A stretch of DNA of 64,000 bases from Salegentibacter flavus (GTDB taxonomy: Bacteria > Bacteroidota > Bacteroidia > Flavobacteriales > Flavobacteriaceae), in contig NZ_FOVL01000015.1 in the NCBI RefSeq assembly GCF_900115145.1, positions 1-64,000 of the forward strand. The letters run 5' to 3'. A program made the position numbers and the translations under genes. Under the pieces are notes generated by a model. The model saw only the letters and a program-made list of their open reading frames with translations, had not been told where the DNA came from and did not search any database. Shown piece after piece: positions 32,115 through 42,530 of the stretch. Every line of letters starts with the position of its first letter. The stretch's first letter is position 1.

Positions 32115-34511
32115 ATGGAAGAACTCAACGACTTCACGGAAGAGCAAGAAGAATCGAATTTTGATCTCAAGGCCGAAATATTCAAATATCTCACCCACTG
32201 GAAATGGATCGTTTTGGGACTACTGCTTGGAGTCTTAGCGGCTTATCTTTATAACCGTTATACCATCCCTAAGTATCGTAGCGAGGCTACCCTGGTTATT
32301 GTTAATGATGAAGAGAATACCGCCTTAAGCGCAATGCCTACCGGAGGTGGCTCTATTTTATCCTTTAATGAGGATGGTCTGGATAATCAAATAGAAAAAC
32401 TGAAATCAAAAAGCCTGATCGAGAGTGTGGTGGATGAACTTGACCATAATATCTCCTATTTTATAGAAGGGAATGTGATCAAGGTTGAAACTTATAAAAG
32501 CAGTCCTGTTCTCATTGAGTTCATAACTCCGGATAGTATTATTAATAAACAAAGTGCTAATTTATTTATAAGTCCGTTTTCAGATACAGAATTCAGACTG
32601 GATGAAGAGAGTAAATCTTATAGCGAAACACATAAGATCGGGGAAGTAATTAATATTGATGGAGCTAAATTTACAATACTTCCGAGATCCGGGAATGAGG
32701 AAGGGGAGTTTAGAAATACAAAAACTGTAAATATTCTAATACAACCGGTACCAGATGTTGCTAGGGATTATCTTGCGAGATTGCAGATTACAAAAAAGGG
32801 TCAGGCTAAAGACATGTTGTCCCTATCTATGATACATCCCACAAGTGAAAAAACCGAAGACTTTCTGAATAAATTGATGGAAAGATTTAATGAGGAAGGA
32901 GTTAAGAATAAACAGGAGGTTGCTGAGAATACTACAAAATTTATCCAGGACCGGCTGGAAATGATCACTACAGAACTCGATTCGGTGGAAGGCGGGATTG
33001 CCGATTTTAAAAGGGATAATAGGTTGATGGATGTGGCCAGTACTGCTGGTATGTATCAGTCGCAATATACGGCCGCCGAGCAGGAAATCTTCAATCTTGA
33101 AACTCAATTGGCTTTAATCGAATCGGTAGAAGAATTATTGAGGAATCAGGGGAATTATGAGTTATTACCTGAAGCAGGAATTAGCGAAGGAGGAATTTCA
33201 GGCTTAACAAATTCTTATAACAGTTTGGTGATGGAGCGAAATCTTTATCTGAAAAATTCCACCCCGGAGAATCCTGTAGTACAGGTAATTACCGACCAAC
33301 TGGATAGCTTGAAGGCAAATCTTTTTGAGAGCATAAGCAGCACGCGCAGATCCATAAATGTCAGGATCAATGAACTTAATCAGCGGGAAAACAGGGCCCA
33401 GGGTCAATTCAGTAATTTCCCGGGACTGGAAAAGGGGATGCGTAGCATAGAAAGACAACAACAGATCAAGGAACAGTTGTATTTATTCCTTCTTCAGCGT
33501 AGGGAAGAGGCGGCTATCAGCTTTGCGGCTACCGCTTCGGTTGCGCGGGTTGTGGATCCGGCCTATACCATCGAGGAACCCGTAGATCCAAAACCCTGGT
33601 TGATCCTTGTAGCAGGATTTGTTCTTGGCTTGATTATTCCTATCCTGATAATCTTTATTAAGAATTTTCTTGATACCAAAGTGCATCATAAGGGAGATCT
33701 TCATCCTTTAACCAAAACGATTCCTTTTTTGGGAGAGCTTCCACGGATTAAATCAGATCAGAATGAACTTATAGGTGTTAATGATCGCTCCCCATTAGCA
33801 GAAGCCTTCAGGATTCTAAGGACGAACCTGGCCTATTTAATTCAGAATAAAGGAAAGGAGCGGGGAGAGATTATTTTTGTAACATCTACCATTAAAGGGG
33901 AAGGTAAGACCTTTGTTTCTACCAATCTGGCTCGTACGCTTTCGACCACCAATAAAAAGGTACTATTAATTGGAGCGGATATTCGTAATCCTAAACTGCA
34001 TAAGTATTCAGACAGGGCAGTGGAAGATAAAGGTCTGTCTGATTATCTGCACAACTATGAAGTAGGTATGGAAGACATTATTGTGCCCACCAATAAAAAT
34101 GATATTTCGGTAGATATCATTATGTCCGGAGCGATACCTCCAAACCCCGCAGAGCTTTTTATGAGCGACAGGATGGGAGATCTGTTAAAAAGGGCCAGCA
34201 AGCTTTATGATTTTGTGATCGTTGATACCGCGCCAACTATGATAGTTACCGACACGCTTTTAATTAGTCCGTTGGCAGATACAACCCTTTACATCGTGCG
34301 GGCAGAGCATACCGACAAGAAAATTCTGGATTTCCCAAAAGACCTGAAGAACCAGGGGAAACTAAAAGGACTTGCAGTTGTACTTAATGATATTGATTAT
34401 TCTAAATTCTCTTATGGGGCTAATTATGGTTATTCATACGGCTATGGCTATGGGTATGCAGCCGATAAGGAAAGCCGATGGAAACGTTGGATGAGAGGAT
34501 TAAAATCCTAA
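32115..34511 (+). CDS. Polysaccharide co-polymerase and tyrosine autokinase, Wzc-like
   Basis: A 798-residue PCP-2a protein. The N-terminal Wzz domain has a first transmembrane helix (WIVLGLLLGVLAAYLYNRY, about 31-49), a long periplasmic coiled-coil region and a second helix (LILVAGFVLGLIIPILIIFI, about 496-515). The C-terminal BY-kinase has Walker A STIKGEGKTFVSTNLA (about 591-606), the LIGADIRNPKLHKY A' motif and VIVDTAPTMIV Walker B. The tail (about 765-785) is a Tyr/Gly cluster (YGYSYGYGYGY) for autophosphorylation. It controls chain length and export. It converges with the phosphatase gene, and the ends overlap by four bases. Confidence 0.93.
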   Translation: MEELNDFTEEQEESNFDLKAEIFKYLTHWKWIVLGLLLGVLAAYLYNRYTIPKYRSEATLVIVNDEENTALSAMPTGGGSILSFNEDGLDNQIEKLKSKSLIESVVDELDHNISYFIEGNVIKVETYKSSPVLIEFITPDSIINKQSANLFISPFSDTEFRLDEESKSYSETHKIGEVINIDGAKFTILPRSGNEEGEFRNTKTVNILIQPVPDVARDYLARLQITKKGQAKDMLSLSMIHPTSEKTEDFLNKLMERFNEEGVKNKQEVAENTTKFIQDRLEMITTELDSVEGGIADFKRDNRLMDVASTAGMYQSQYTAAEQEIFNLETQLALIESVEELLRNQGNYELLPEAGISEGGISGLTNSYNSLVMERNLYLKNSTPENPVVQVITDQLDSLKANLFESISSTRRSINVRINELNQRENRAQGQFSNFPGLEKGMRSIERQQQIKEQLYLFLLQRREEAAISFAATASVARVVDPAYTIEEPVDPKPWLILVAGFVLGLIIPILIIFIKNFLDTKVHHKGDLHPLTKTIPFLGELPRIKSDQNELIGVNDRSPLAEAFRILRTNLAYLIQNKGKERGEIIFVTSTIKGEGKTFVSTNLARTLSTTNKKVLLIGADIRNPKLHKYSDRAVEDKGLSDYLHNYEVGMEDIIVPTNKNDISVDIIMSGAIPPNPAELFMSDRMGDLLKRASKLYDFVIVDTAPTMIVTDTLLISPLADTTLYIVRAEHTDKKILDFPKDLKNQGKLKGLAVVLNDIDYSKFSYGANYGYSYGYGYGYAADKESRWKRWMRGLKS

Positions 34512-35242
34512 TTAAATAAAGCCTTGCTTTTTTCTATAACAGGTTCAAGCAATTGGACCTGTTTTTTATTTAATTTGATCTTCTCAAGTTTTTCGAGGTG
34601 TTCCAATCGGTGGGCGTCGCTACTAATAAAATCTATCATGCCGGCCTCCAGGAGTTGGTTTGCGGCTTTTTGCATTCCTGAACCATAATGCGGGGTAAGG
34701 GAGAGCATATTCATTTGAAAACTACAGCCTCGACCCTTGAGGTCTTTATATTTTTCCAGATTTTTAGAGTGGTAATAAGCATAACGCTCGGGATGGGCCA
34801 GGATAGGTTTTTGACCACTGGTTAGGATCTTAAAAAGAATCTCCTTTAAATTTATAGGAGCCTGAAAGTAAGACATTTCTACCAGCACATTGTTTCCGAT
34901 GATGGGGAGCATTTTTTCTCCCTCCTCCAGGCTGTCCATCAAATGCTGATCCATCATATATTCTCCGGCTGCGGAAATGTCGATTTCCAAAGGCAGAACC
35001 GATTTTAATTTTTCCAGTGCCTTCCCAATAGTTTCCCTGGTATTGGGATAGTATTCCCCCATAACATGCGGAGTACAAACAAAACGCTTCACTCCGAATT
35101 CGCCGAATTTTTCAATCATCTCCAGAGAAGCCTCCGGAGTAGCAGCGCCATCGTCTATACCGGGTAATAAATGATTATGAAAATCGGTGAAATCCTCTAA
35201 AAGATCGACAAAGAATGTTTTTTTCTGAAAAAAAGAGATCAT
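34508..35242 (-). CDS. PHP-type protein-tyrosine phosphatase, CpsB/YwqE-like
   Basis: A 244-residue polymerase-and-histidinol-phosphatase family protein. FTDFHNHLLPGIDDGAATPE (about residues 17-36) carries the metal-binding HxH and Asp. FVCTPHVMGEYYPNT, PILAHPERY and SDAHRLEHLEKL supply the other metal ligands. It would dephosphorylate the Tyr tail of the adjacent Wzc homologue. It lies on the opposite strand and converges with wzc. Confidence 0.9.
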   Translation of the reverse strand: MISFFQKKTFFVDLLEDFTDFHNHLLPGIDDGAATPEASLEMIEKFGEFGVKRFVCTPHVMGEYYPNTRETIGKALEKLKSVLPLEIDISAAGEYMMDQHLMDSLEEGEKMLPIIGNNVLVEMSYFQAPINLKEILFKILTSGQKPILAHPERYAYYHSKNLEKYKDLKGRGCSFQMNMLSLTPHYGSGMQKAANQLLEAGMIDFISSDAHRLEHLEKLEKIKLNKKQVQLLEPVIEKSKALFN

Positions 35243-35320
35243 TTGGGAAATTTTGAGCAGTAAAATTACAGAATTTTAATTCATTTTAAGCATCTTTGGT
35301 AAGCCTTTAATCAGCTGCTT

Positions 35321-36661
35321 ATGAGATCGATCTTTACTTTAGTTTTCTTATTTATTTTTATTTCTGAAAATTTGGCGCAAAGCCTGAATTATTCCGCAGA
35401 AATCAATGCTTCCGGCCTTATATACACCGAGGATGAATCTCCTTTTTGGCTGCATAGCAACCAGCGGGGAAGAATCGATGAACTCACTAATTTTTCCGGA
35501 TGGATAAGCGGAAATGCTACATATAGTCTGGGAGCCCGATCATTCCTGGAGGTAGGCCTTGGCGGTCTCTATCAGGATGGTTATACCGATAAATTTCAGC
35601 TGGATGAAAGCTACTTGAGTTTCCAGACTTCCTGGCTGGAGATCACTGCCGGAAGAAAGCAGAAAACCGAATTATATCGGGGTTTAAGTGCTTCTAATGA
35701 AAATATTCTCTGGTCTCTAAACGCGCGACCTCTTCCGGGGATTCAAATTAAAACCAAAAGACCTGTTTTTATATCCGGTAACCGGGGAATTGGCTTTACG
35801 GCAGCTCTGGAGGAATATTTTATGGATGATGAGCGTTTTGTAGAAGATACACGATTGCACCACAAACGCTTTAGTTTGGTATATCGTCATTCAGAAAAGT
35901 TTGAGTTTTCAGCCGGATTGCAACATTTTGTGCAATGGGGTGGGGTTCATCCTGAGTTCGGCCAGCTTCCGGATTCTTTTTCAGATTATCTGGATGTCTT
36001 TATGGGGAAAGAAGGGGAAGATACCGTGGAAGGACAGGAGGCCAATGCCCTAGGGAATCATTTAGGAAGTTATGAGGTAAAACTTAAGACCCAGGTTCGT
36101 AATTTTAATCTGGAACTAATTTATAATCATTTATTTGAAGACGGCTCCGGCCGGGTTCTCGCCAATACTCCCGATGGCCGCTACGGCATCTATCTCGAAG
36201 ATCAATACCCGGGAAAATGGGTTGACGCCATTATGTACGAACTTTATTATACCAGAAACCAAAGTAAAAACAGTCCCACCACCGATGGAGCCGATAATTA
36301 TTTCAATAATAATCTTTACCGATCTGGATGGACCTATGAAAGCCGGATCTTAGGCGTACCTTTTATTGGTTTGGATGAGAACCGTTTCAGGATAAATAAT
36401 AATAAATTGATCGCTCATCATCTTGGAATAACCGGGCTCGCTTTTGATAAACTTCCCTATAAATTCCTTGGAAGTTACCGCAAGAACTATGGAGCAAAAG
36501 CAGGTGGAAATATACCACAGCACGATATCCTTTCTACTTATCTTGACCTGAAGGTATATTCTTATCTTGTAGATGTAAGTCTGCAGCTTGGTGCCGATTT
36601 CAATACGATGAAATCCCCAAATTATGGAGCGGGAATTCTTTTGAGTGCAAGCCTTCTTTAG
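35321..36661 (+). CDS. Capsule assembly protein, Wzi family (outer-membrane beta-barrel)
   Basis: A 446-residue protein with a cleavable signal peptide (MRSIFTLVFLFIFISENLAQ). Alternating amphipathic strands run throughout. SPFWLHSNQRGRI near residue 40 and RKQKTELYRGLSASNENILW near 115 match the Wzi/PS-capsule-assembly family. NRGIGFTAALEEYF and LQHFVQWGG are further conserved blocks. It probably anchors or organises the exported polysaccharide at the cell surface. It diverges from the phosphatase gene across 78 bases. Confidence 0.87.
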   Translation: MRSIFTLVFLFIFISENLAQSLNYSAEINASGLIYTEDESPFWLHSNQRGRIDELTNFSGWISGNATYSLGARSFLEVGLGGLYQDGYTDKFQLDESYLSFQTSWLEITAGRKQKTELYRGLSASNENILWSLNARPLPGIQIKTKRPVFISGNRGIGFTAALEEYFMDDERFVEDTRLHHKRFSLVYRHSEKFEFSAGLQHFVQWGGVHPEFGQLPDSFSDYLDVFMGKEGEDTVEGQEANALGNHLGSYEVKLKTQVRNFNLELIYNHLFEDGSGRVLANTPDGRYGIYLEDQYPGKWVDAIMYELYYTRNQSKNSPTTDGADNYFNNNLYRSGWTYESRILGVPFIGLDENRFRINNNKLIAHHLGITGLAFDKLPYKFLGSYRKNYGAKAGGNIPQHDILSTYLDLKVYSYLVDVSLQLGADFNTMKSPNYGAGILLSASLL

Positions 36662-36696
36662 GTAAATTTTCTAACTAACCGGATAAAACAAAATTA

Positions 36697-38866
36697 TTGA
36701 AAAAATCATCTGCCATATTCACTGTAAGTAAAGATCTGAAAGTTCTGAGCTGCACCAAAAATGCCTTGCAGCTATTCCCGGAGATAACTTTTCAGGAAAA
36801 TGAAGCAGAAAATCTACTTAATTACTTCCCCGGGAAACTTCACCACAGTATTACTGAATCTTTAGAAGCAGCTTTTGATGGCGGGGTTATTCGGTTTGAA
36901 ACCGAAGTGAACAGGAAACAACAGGTCCTGTCCTTTAGTTTCTCTCCAATAATTTCTGAAGAAGGTATAATTGATAAGCTTAGTCTGGTTATAGAGGAGG
37001 GTTCAGGAATTACGAATGAAGTTGAGCATCAATTGAGAAACGTTATAGAATATTCCTCCTTAGCGATCTTTCTAAGCAAACCTTCAGGAGCAATCCTGGA
37101 TATGAATGAAACTGCCTGTGAAATGTTCGGATATAGCCCCCAGGAATTTCAGAAGCTGGGTAGGGGAGGAATTTTTCTACAGGATAAAGCGCTTGAGGAT
37201 ACCTTAAGAATACGGGCTGAAAATAAAGAGGTTAAAAATGAATTAACAGGGATAAGGAAAAACGGTGAATATTTCCCTTGTGAGATGCATTCAGTGGTTT
37301 ATAAAAATCACCAGGGCAAGTTGAGAGCCAGTACCGGAATCCTTGATATTTCAGAAAAAAAGAGGCAGGAGCAGCAGGCCGAAAATAGTCGGCAGGCTTT
37401 TGAATCGCTTTTTCATTATAACCCGGATGCGGTTTATGCTTTCGATCTGGATGGGAATTTCACCAGTGGAAATATGAGTTCCTTAGGAATGACTGAAATG
37501 GAGGAGGAAGAACTCCTTAAAAGCAGTTTCATTCCATTTATCGATGAAAGGGATCTTCAAAATGTTATGGAACATTCGAGAAAGGCGGCCATGGGAGAGA
37601 TTCAGCGTTATACCACCCGTTTTATTGGCAAAAACGGGACTAAAAAGGTGCTGGACGTGACTAACTTCCCTATTTATGTCAACAATGAAATTACGGGAGT
37701 ATATGGCATCGCGAAAGATATCACCCGGCAGATGAAGGCTGAAAAGAGGTTGCGGGAAGAACGCAATATGCTAAAAGCTATTATTGATAATATTCCCGAT
37801 TACATTTTTGTGAATGATATTAAACACCGTGCAATTCTGGTAAACAGAAAATTCTATCAGGAGTTACTGAATGTTAGGTCTGAAAAAGAAGCCCTGGGAT
37901 TAACCGCTTTTGATTATTATAATGAAAAGGAAGCAAGGGAGATTATTGAAGATAATGAGCGCGTAATTAATTCGGGAGAGTCGGTAATTAACCGGGAAGA
38001 TGAGGTTCCTAATAAGGATGGTAGCCGGGAAACTGTGCTCTTAACCAAAGTTCTTTTAACCGATCGTGACGGTAATACAACCGGCCTGGTAGGCATTGCA
38101 AGAAATATAACCTCTTTAAAGAAACAAAAACTTGAGCTTGAAAGACTCAATGCGGAATTGGAAGTAAGGGCCAGGGAACTTTCGGTCTCCAACCAGGAGC
38201 TGGAGCAGTTTGCATATATCGCTTCCCACGATTTGCAGGAACCCTTGCGGATGGTTACCGGTTTTTTTAGATAGGTTGAAATCAAAATATGAAGATCAGC
38301 TGGATAAAAAAGCTGTGCAGTATATTGAAATTGCTCACGATGGAGCTTTAAGAATGCGGCAGTTGATCCTTGACCTTTTGGAGTTTTCACGTGCCGGGAG
38401 ATTGGAAAACAAGCCTGAAAAGATAAATCTAAATGAATTGGTTGAGGAAATTCTCAAACTTCAGCAGGAAAGCATCAATGAGAAAAATGCCAGAATTATT
38501 TTTTCAGAGTTACCCGTGATAATCGCTGAAAAAACTCCGCTTAGGCAGGCACTAAGCAATTTGATTGGAAATGCGCTAAAATATCAGGCTTCTGATGTAA
38601 TTCCGGAGGTAAAAATAGTAGTACAGGAAAACGATAAACACTGGCTTTTTGAGATTTCAGATAATGGCATTGGAATTGAAGAGGAATTTCAGCAGAAAAT
38701 CTTTGAGATCTTTAAACGCCTACATAACCGCCAGCAATATTCCGGTACAGGTTTAGGGCTCGCGATCTGCAAAAAGATAGTTGAAAACATGGGAGGGGAG
38801 ATATGGGTGGAATCTGAACCGGGTACTGGTAGTAGGTTCTATTTTACCATCTCTAAACAAAATTAG
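36697..38866 (+). pseudogene. PAS-domain sensor histidine kinase, split by a one-base frameshift
   Basis: Two overlapping frames make one kinase of about 722 residues if a single T is removed. The first frame (TTG 36697 to 38274) holds about four PAS-like domains and the start of HisKA with [20 protein letters not shown]; the phosphoacceptor is H511. The second frame continues [20 protein letters not shown] and supplies the ATPase: N box LIGNALKYQ, G1 ISDNGIGIEEE, and G2 YSGTGLGLAICKK. It ends at 38866. The shift lies in T7 at 38262-38268; T6 restores the standard [13 protein letters not shown]. No N-terminal membrane segment is seen, so it is a soluble sensor. Natural mutation, phase variation and sequencing error are all possible. 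Confidence 0.85.
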
Positions 38867-38976
38867 TATCTTTATAAATGCCCTAAATAATTTGATACCA
38901 TAATTTGATAGTATTTCAATACCGTTTTTTTGCATGCTATCACCCGGTATTTTGCGTAATTCACTGAGCTTGACCT

Positions 38977-40725
38977 ATGTTTAAGGAGAACGAAGAATTA
39001 AAAATTTTAGTAATAGAAGATAATTACGGTGATTTCGTTCTTATCCAGGAATATCTTACCGATGAGTATTCAAAATTTAAAATTAAAAGAGCCGAAAATT
39101 TTGAAAATGCGAGGAAACTTTTGGAAGATAACCGGGATTACAGCGCTATTCTCCTTGACCTTTCTTTACCCGATGTAGATCGTCCTGAAAAACTGGTTAA
39201 GGAAGTTCTGGGGCTGGCTAATTCTTCGGCTGTGATCGTGTTAACGGGATATGCTGATAAAGATTTTGGGATGAAAACTCTTTCCTGGGGGGTTTCAGAT
39301 TATTTATTGAAAGATGAGATCACTTCCTCCATCCTGACCAAAAGCATCCAGTATAGCCGGGAACGTAAGCGAGTTAAACGGGAACTTGAGGAATCAGAGA
39401 AGAAATACAGAAATCTTTTTGATGCCAGTCCCCTGCCTATGTGGGTTTTAGATAGAAATAGTCTGGAATTCCTGAATGTAAACAATGCGGCTATGGAACT
39501 TTATGGTTATTCCCGACAGGAATTTCTGAAATTGAACATTAGGGAACTTTGGGCTGAAGGAGAAACTTTAGGGGAAGAAACCTGGAAGAAAAACAAAAAC
39601 GATTTCTTTTCGCTTCAACTTAAACACCGCACAAAAAAAGGAAAGATTCTTTATGTAGATATTGAGACCAATCCTATAACCTTTGATGGTCGCGATGCAA
39701 GGGTAACCCTCGCCTCTGATATTACCGGAAAGGTGAAGGCCGAGAAGGACCTTTATCACAGTCAGCAACGCTTTAAAGCTCTTGTGCAGGATGGATCAGA
39801 TGTGATAAGTATTATAGACGAGAATTTTCGGTATTCTTATATTAGTCCCAGTGTAAAAAATATACTTGATGTAAATCCTAAACAAATGGAAGGCAGGAAT
39901 GTCTTTGAGTTTATCCATCCGGATGATGAAATAAGGATTAAAAAGTATCTCAAATTTGTCGGAAAAAAGAAAACCGTACAATTGCCCTCCTACCGCTATA
40001 AAGACGGAAAGGGAAAATGGCGCTGGTTGGAAACCATCATTAGTGATCTAAGAGATGATCCTGCTATTGACGGGCTTGTGGCAAATTCAAGAGATATAAC
40101 CCAGTTTATATATCAGGAAAAGGAGTTAAGAGAAAGCCTGGAGCGGTATGATACAGTAGCAAAAGCAACCAGTGACCTGATTGTGGATTATAATATTGAA
40201 AGTGATGAATTGAAATTCAACGAAGCAATTTCTGAAATTTTCGGATATTCTGCGGAAAATACTGAATTCAATGGGAGCTGGTGGGATTCCAAAATTCATC
40301 CTGACGACTTTGGTCGAATCAAGGCTCAGGAGAGAGAAATGGTAGAAAGAAAACGAAAATTAATGCATTCCGAATACCGCCTGGCTTGTGCTGATGGGAG
40401 TTATAAATATGTGCTGGATCGTAGCTATCTTTTAACCGATAACTCTGGTAACCCCAAACGTATCATTGGTTCTATCCAGGATATAACCGATCGTTATAAT
40501 TATATTAAAGCTATTGAAGATAGTAACGAACGCCTGCGTGAAATTGCCTGGACCCAATCACATGTGGTAAGAGCACCTCTTGCCCGTATTATGGGGTTGA
40601 TAGATTTGTTGAAAAATCACAGAGAAAATATCGAAAATGTCACCGAAATTCTTGATAATATCTTAATTTCATCAAGAGAACTTGATAAAGTTATTCGAAA
40701 AATTGCTAATAAAACAGAAAAATAA
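38977..40725 (+). CDS. Receiver-PAS-PAS-PAS protein with histidine phosphoacceptor helix but no ATPase domain
   Basis: A 582-residue signalling protein. A receiver domain (1-125; LVIEDNYGDF, LLDLSLPD with D61 as likely phosphate acceptor, LTGYAD) precedes three PAS domains (about 140-260, 265-385 and 390-510). It ends with a HisKA-like helix pair, AWTQSHVVRAPLARIMGLID (H529), and finishes about 50 residues later. There is no N, G1 or G2 box, so it cannot phosphorylate itself alone. It may take phosphate from a partner kinase, or act as a relay with the response regulator encoded 38 bases downstream. The architecture is known in Bacteroidota, but its function is unclear. Confidence 0.82.
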   Translation: MFKENEELKILVIEDNYGDFVLIQEYLTDEYSKFKIKRAENFENARKLLEDNRDYSAILLDLSLPDVDRPEKLVKEVLGLANSSAVIVLTGYADKDFGMKTLSWGVSDYLLKDEITSSILTKSIQYSRERKRVKRELEESEKKYRNLFDASPLPMWVLDRNSLEFLNVNNAAMELYGYSRQEFLKLNIRELWAEGETLGEETWKKNKNDFFSLQLKHRTKKGKILYVDIETNPITFDGRDARVTLASDITGKVKAEKDLYHSQQRFKALVQDGSDVISIIDENFRYSYISPSVKNILDVNPKQMEGRNVFEFIHPDDEIRIKKYLKFVGKKKTVQLPSYRYKDGKGKWRWLETIISDLRDDPAIDGLVANSRDITQFIYQEKELRESLERYDTVAKATSDLIVDYNIESDELKFNEAISEIFGYSAENTEFNGSWWDSKIHPDDFGRIKAQEREMVERKRKLMHSEYRLACADGSYKYVLDRSYLLTDNSGNPKRIIGSIQDITDRYNYIKAIEDSNERLREIAWTQSHVVRAPLARIMGLIDLLKNHRENIENVTEILDNILISSRELDKVIRKIANKTEK

Positions 40726-40763
40726 TTATCACTAAGCCCCCCCAGGCTACCAATCTACCCCCT

Positions 40764-41168
40764 ATGAATTTAAAAATACTAATTATTGATGATGATGAGG
40801 TAGTTGTCTTTATTCAGAAAAAATTATTGGCGAAAAACGAGATCTCCAATAATCCCATGGTTTTTAAGAGTGTCAGCCCTGCACTGGATTTTATTGCCTC
40901 TGAAGATGGTAATAAGGAATTTCTGATCCTGCTCGATATAAATATGCCCGGGATGAACGGCTGGGATTTTTTGGAAGAATTAAGTAAAAAACCGGATAAG
41001 GACAGGTTTCACGTAATTATGGTAACATCTTCGGTAGAACAGAGAGACAAAGAAAAAGCCAGTAAATATTCTATGGTACGGGAGTTTTTGGAAAAACCAA
41101 TAACCAACGAGTGCTGCAAAAAGATGAAGGATATTCCTGAAATAAGTCATTTTTTCGTAAAGGTTTAA
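40764..41168 (+). CDS. Single-domain response regulator (CheY-like)
   Basis: A 134-residue receiver domain with no output domain. ILIIDDDEVVVF is the acidic pocket, LLDINMPGMNGWDF has the phosphoacceptor D58, VTSS is the conserved Thr/Ser switch and FLEKPI holds the conserved Lys. It follows two sensor-type genes on the same strand, so it is a probable phosphorelay partner. Its 3' end overlaps the convergent nuclease-like gene by four bases. Confidence 0.9.
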   Translation: MNLKILIIDDDEVVVFIQKKLLAKNEISNNPMVFKSVSPALDFIASEDGNKEFLILLDINMPGMNGWDFLEELSKKPDKDRFHVIMVTSSVEQRDKEKASKYSMVREFLEKPITNECCKKMKDIPEISHFFVKV

Positions 41169-42241
41169 ACTTCCTTTTTCCGGGGATTAGCATCCTCAAT
41201 TTTTTCCTGGGCCCATTCCTTTTCTTCTTTTCCTGCATCAGGCTCGTCCTGGAGGATCTCTGCCCTGGGTTCATAATTAAGTTTTATATACATCGGGAAA
41301 TGGTCTGAACCAATATTCCGCTCCCGTGCGATATCCACAAGAGTAAAGTCATTGGTATGAAAAACGTGATCCAGGGGCCAGCGTAGCAACCAGTAATCGG
41401 CGTGGAAAGTATTGAAGAAACCACGGCCAATCCGGGGATCAAGTAAACCGCTCATTTTCTGAAATAACCTGGTAGTACGGGACCAGGCCACATCATTTAA
41501 ATCTCCAATTACCAGAACACCTTCTTCACTGGTCTTTATATCTCTTCCCAGCATAAGTAATTCCGCATCCCGGTTGGTGGAGGTTTTACTTTCTGAGGGA
41601 CTGGGTGGTTTTGGATGGAGGCAATGCAGATGAATTCGTGATTTTTCATCTAATCTGAAGTACGTATGAATAGAAGGAATATCGTCCTGTACAAGGTACT
41701 TGACTTCAGTTTCTTCAAGTTTTATTTTTGAATAAAGATGCATTCCGTAGCGATTATCCTGGGGAACCTTTTTTGTATACTTATAATCTACCTCAAGTTC
41801 TTCCAGGGCTTTTTCCCATTTCTTGTCAGATTCTAAGGTTAAGAAAATATCCGGGTCACGATCCCTTACGAGGTCGATGAATTTCTGATATGACCTGTTT
41901 TTCGTAAGAATATTACTCACCAATACCGAAACCAAACAGTCTGTATCGCTTCCTTTGTATTGCATGACCTGTTTTTTAGCGAGATAGGTGTAAGGATAGA
42001 TATGTTTGAATTGGTAGCCCAGACTCAGGATCAGGGCAACAGTTGCGATATAATGCCAGGTTTCAGAAAAATCATAATATAAAACTGAAGCCAGAATCAT
42101 AATCCCAACAAGGAAACAGATTTGAATCCTTGGGAAATCAAAGCCTCTTATCCACCATCGGTCAAAACGGGTTGCTGAGGCCAGACTGGGGATTAACATC
42201 AAAACAGTAAAAAACAAGATAATGATTTCAGTGATCTTCAT
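41165..42241 (-). CDS. Membrane-anchored endonuclease/exonuclease/phosphatase family protein
   Basis: A 358-residue protein. Three N-terminal hydrophobic helices (IIILFFTVLMLIPSLASA; FLVGIMILASVLYYD; IATVALILSLGYQF) come before an EEP domain with VSVLVSNILTKNRSYQ, ILTLES-like FLTLESDKKWE, LVIGDLNDVAWS (metal-binding DLN) and GSDHFPMYIKLN (catalytic His). The family includes DNases, phosphodiesterases and sphingomyelinases, so the exact substrate cannot be said. The catalytic domain is probably periplasmic. The C-terminus is charged and low in complexity (KEEKEWAQEKIED). Confidence 0.82.
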   Translation of the reverse strand: MKITEIIILFFTVLMLIPSLASATRFDRWWIRGFDFPRIQICFLVGIMILASVLYYDFSETWHYIATVALILSLGYQFKHIYPYTYLAKKQVMQYKGSDTDCLVSVLVSNILTKNRSYQKFIDLVRDRDPDIFLTLESDKKWEKALEELEVDYKYTKKVPQDNRYGMHLYSKIKLEETEVKYLVQDDIPSIHTYFRLDEKSRIHLHCLHPKPPSPSESKTSTNRDAELLMLGRDIKTSEEGVLVIGDLNDVAWSRTTRLFQKMSGLLDPRIGRGFFNTFHADYWLLRWPLDHVFHTNDFTLVDIARERNIGSDHFPMYIKLNYEPRAEILQDEPDAGKEEKEWAQEKIEDANPRKKEV

Positions 42242-42530
42242 ATTCTAAAAAGTATAGGAATAAGCTAACAGTTTAAGCCTGTTCCATTTATATTAATAAC
42301 ACCCAATGCATTAAGTCCAAAATTATTAGCGTCGGCTTCTTCATAGAAATTAAATTTCTATTCAAACCTCCTAACTATAGTCTTAAATTTAAAGTATTTA
42401 AGAAAATAATAAAACGAAAACATAAGCTTTACTGAGAATAGTTTAACCATGGTTGTCTATTAACAAAAGTTTAATTGATGTTAATCATAAGGTCTTTTCG
42501 TTTGTGTTTAAAATGCAGTAATTTTAGAAT

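Noticed and set aside
37917-38390. 157-codon minus-strand frame across the kinase frameshift
   Set aside because: It is antisense to conserved PAS and HisKA sequence, so the frameshift is better explained by the T7 run than by a gene on the other strand.
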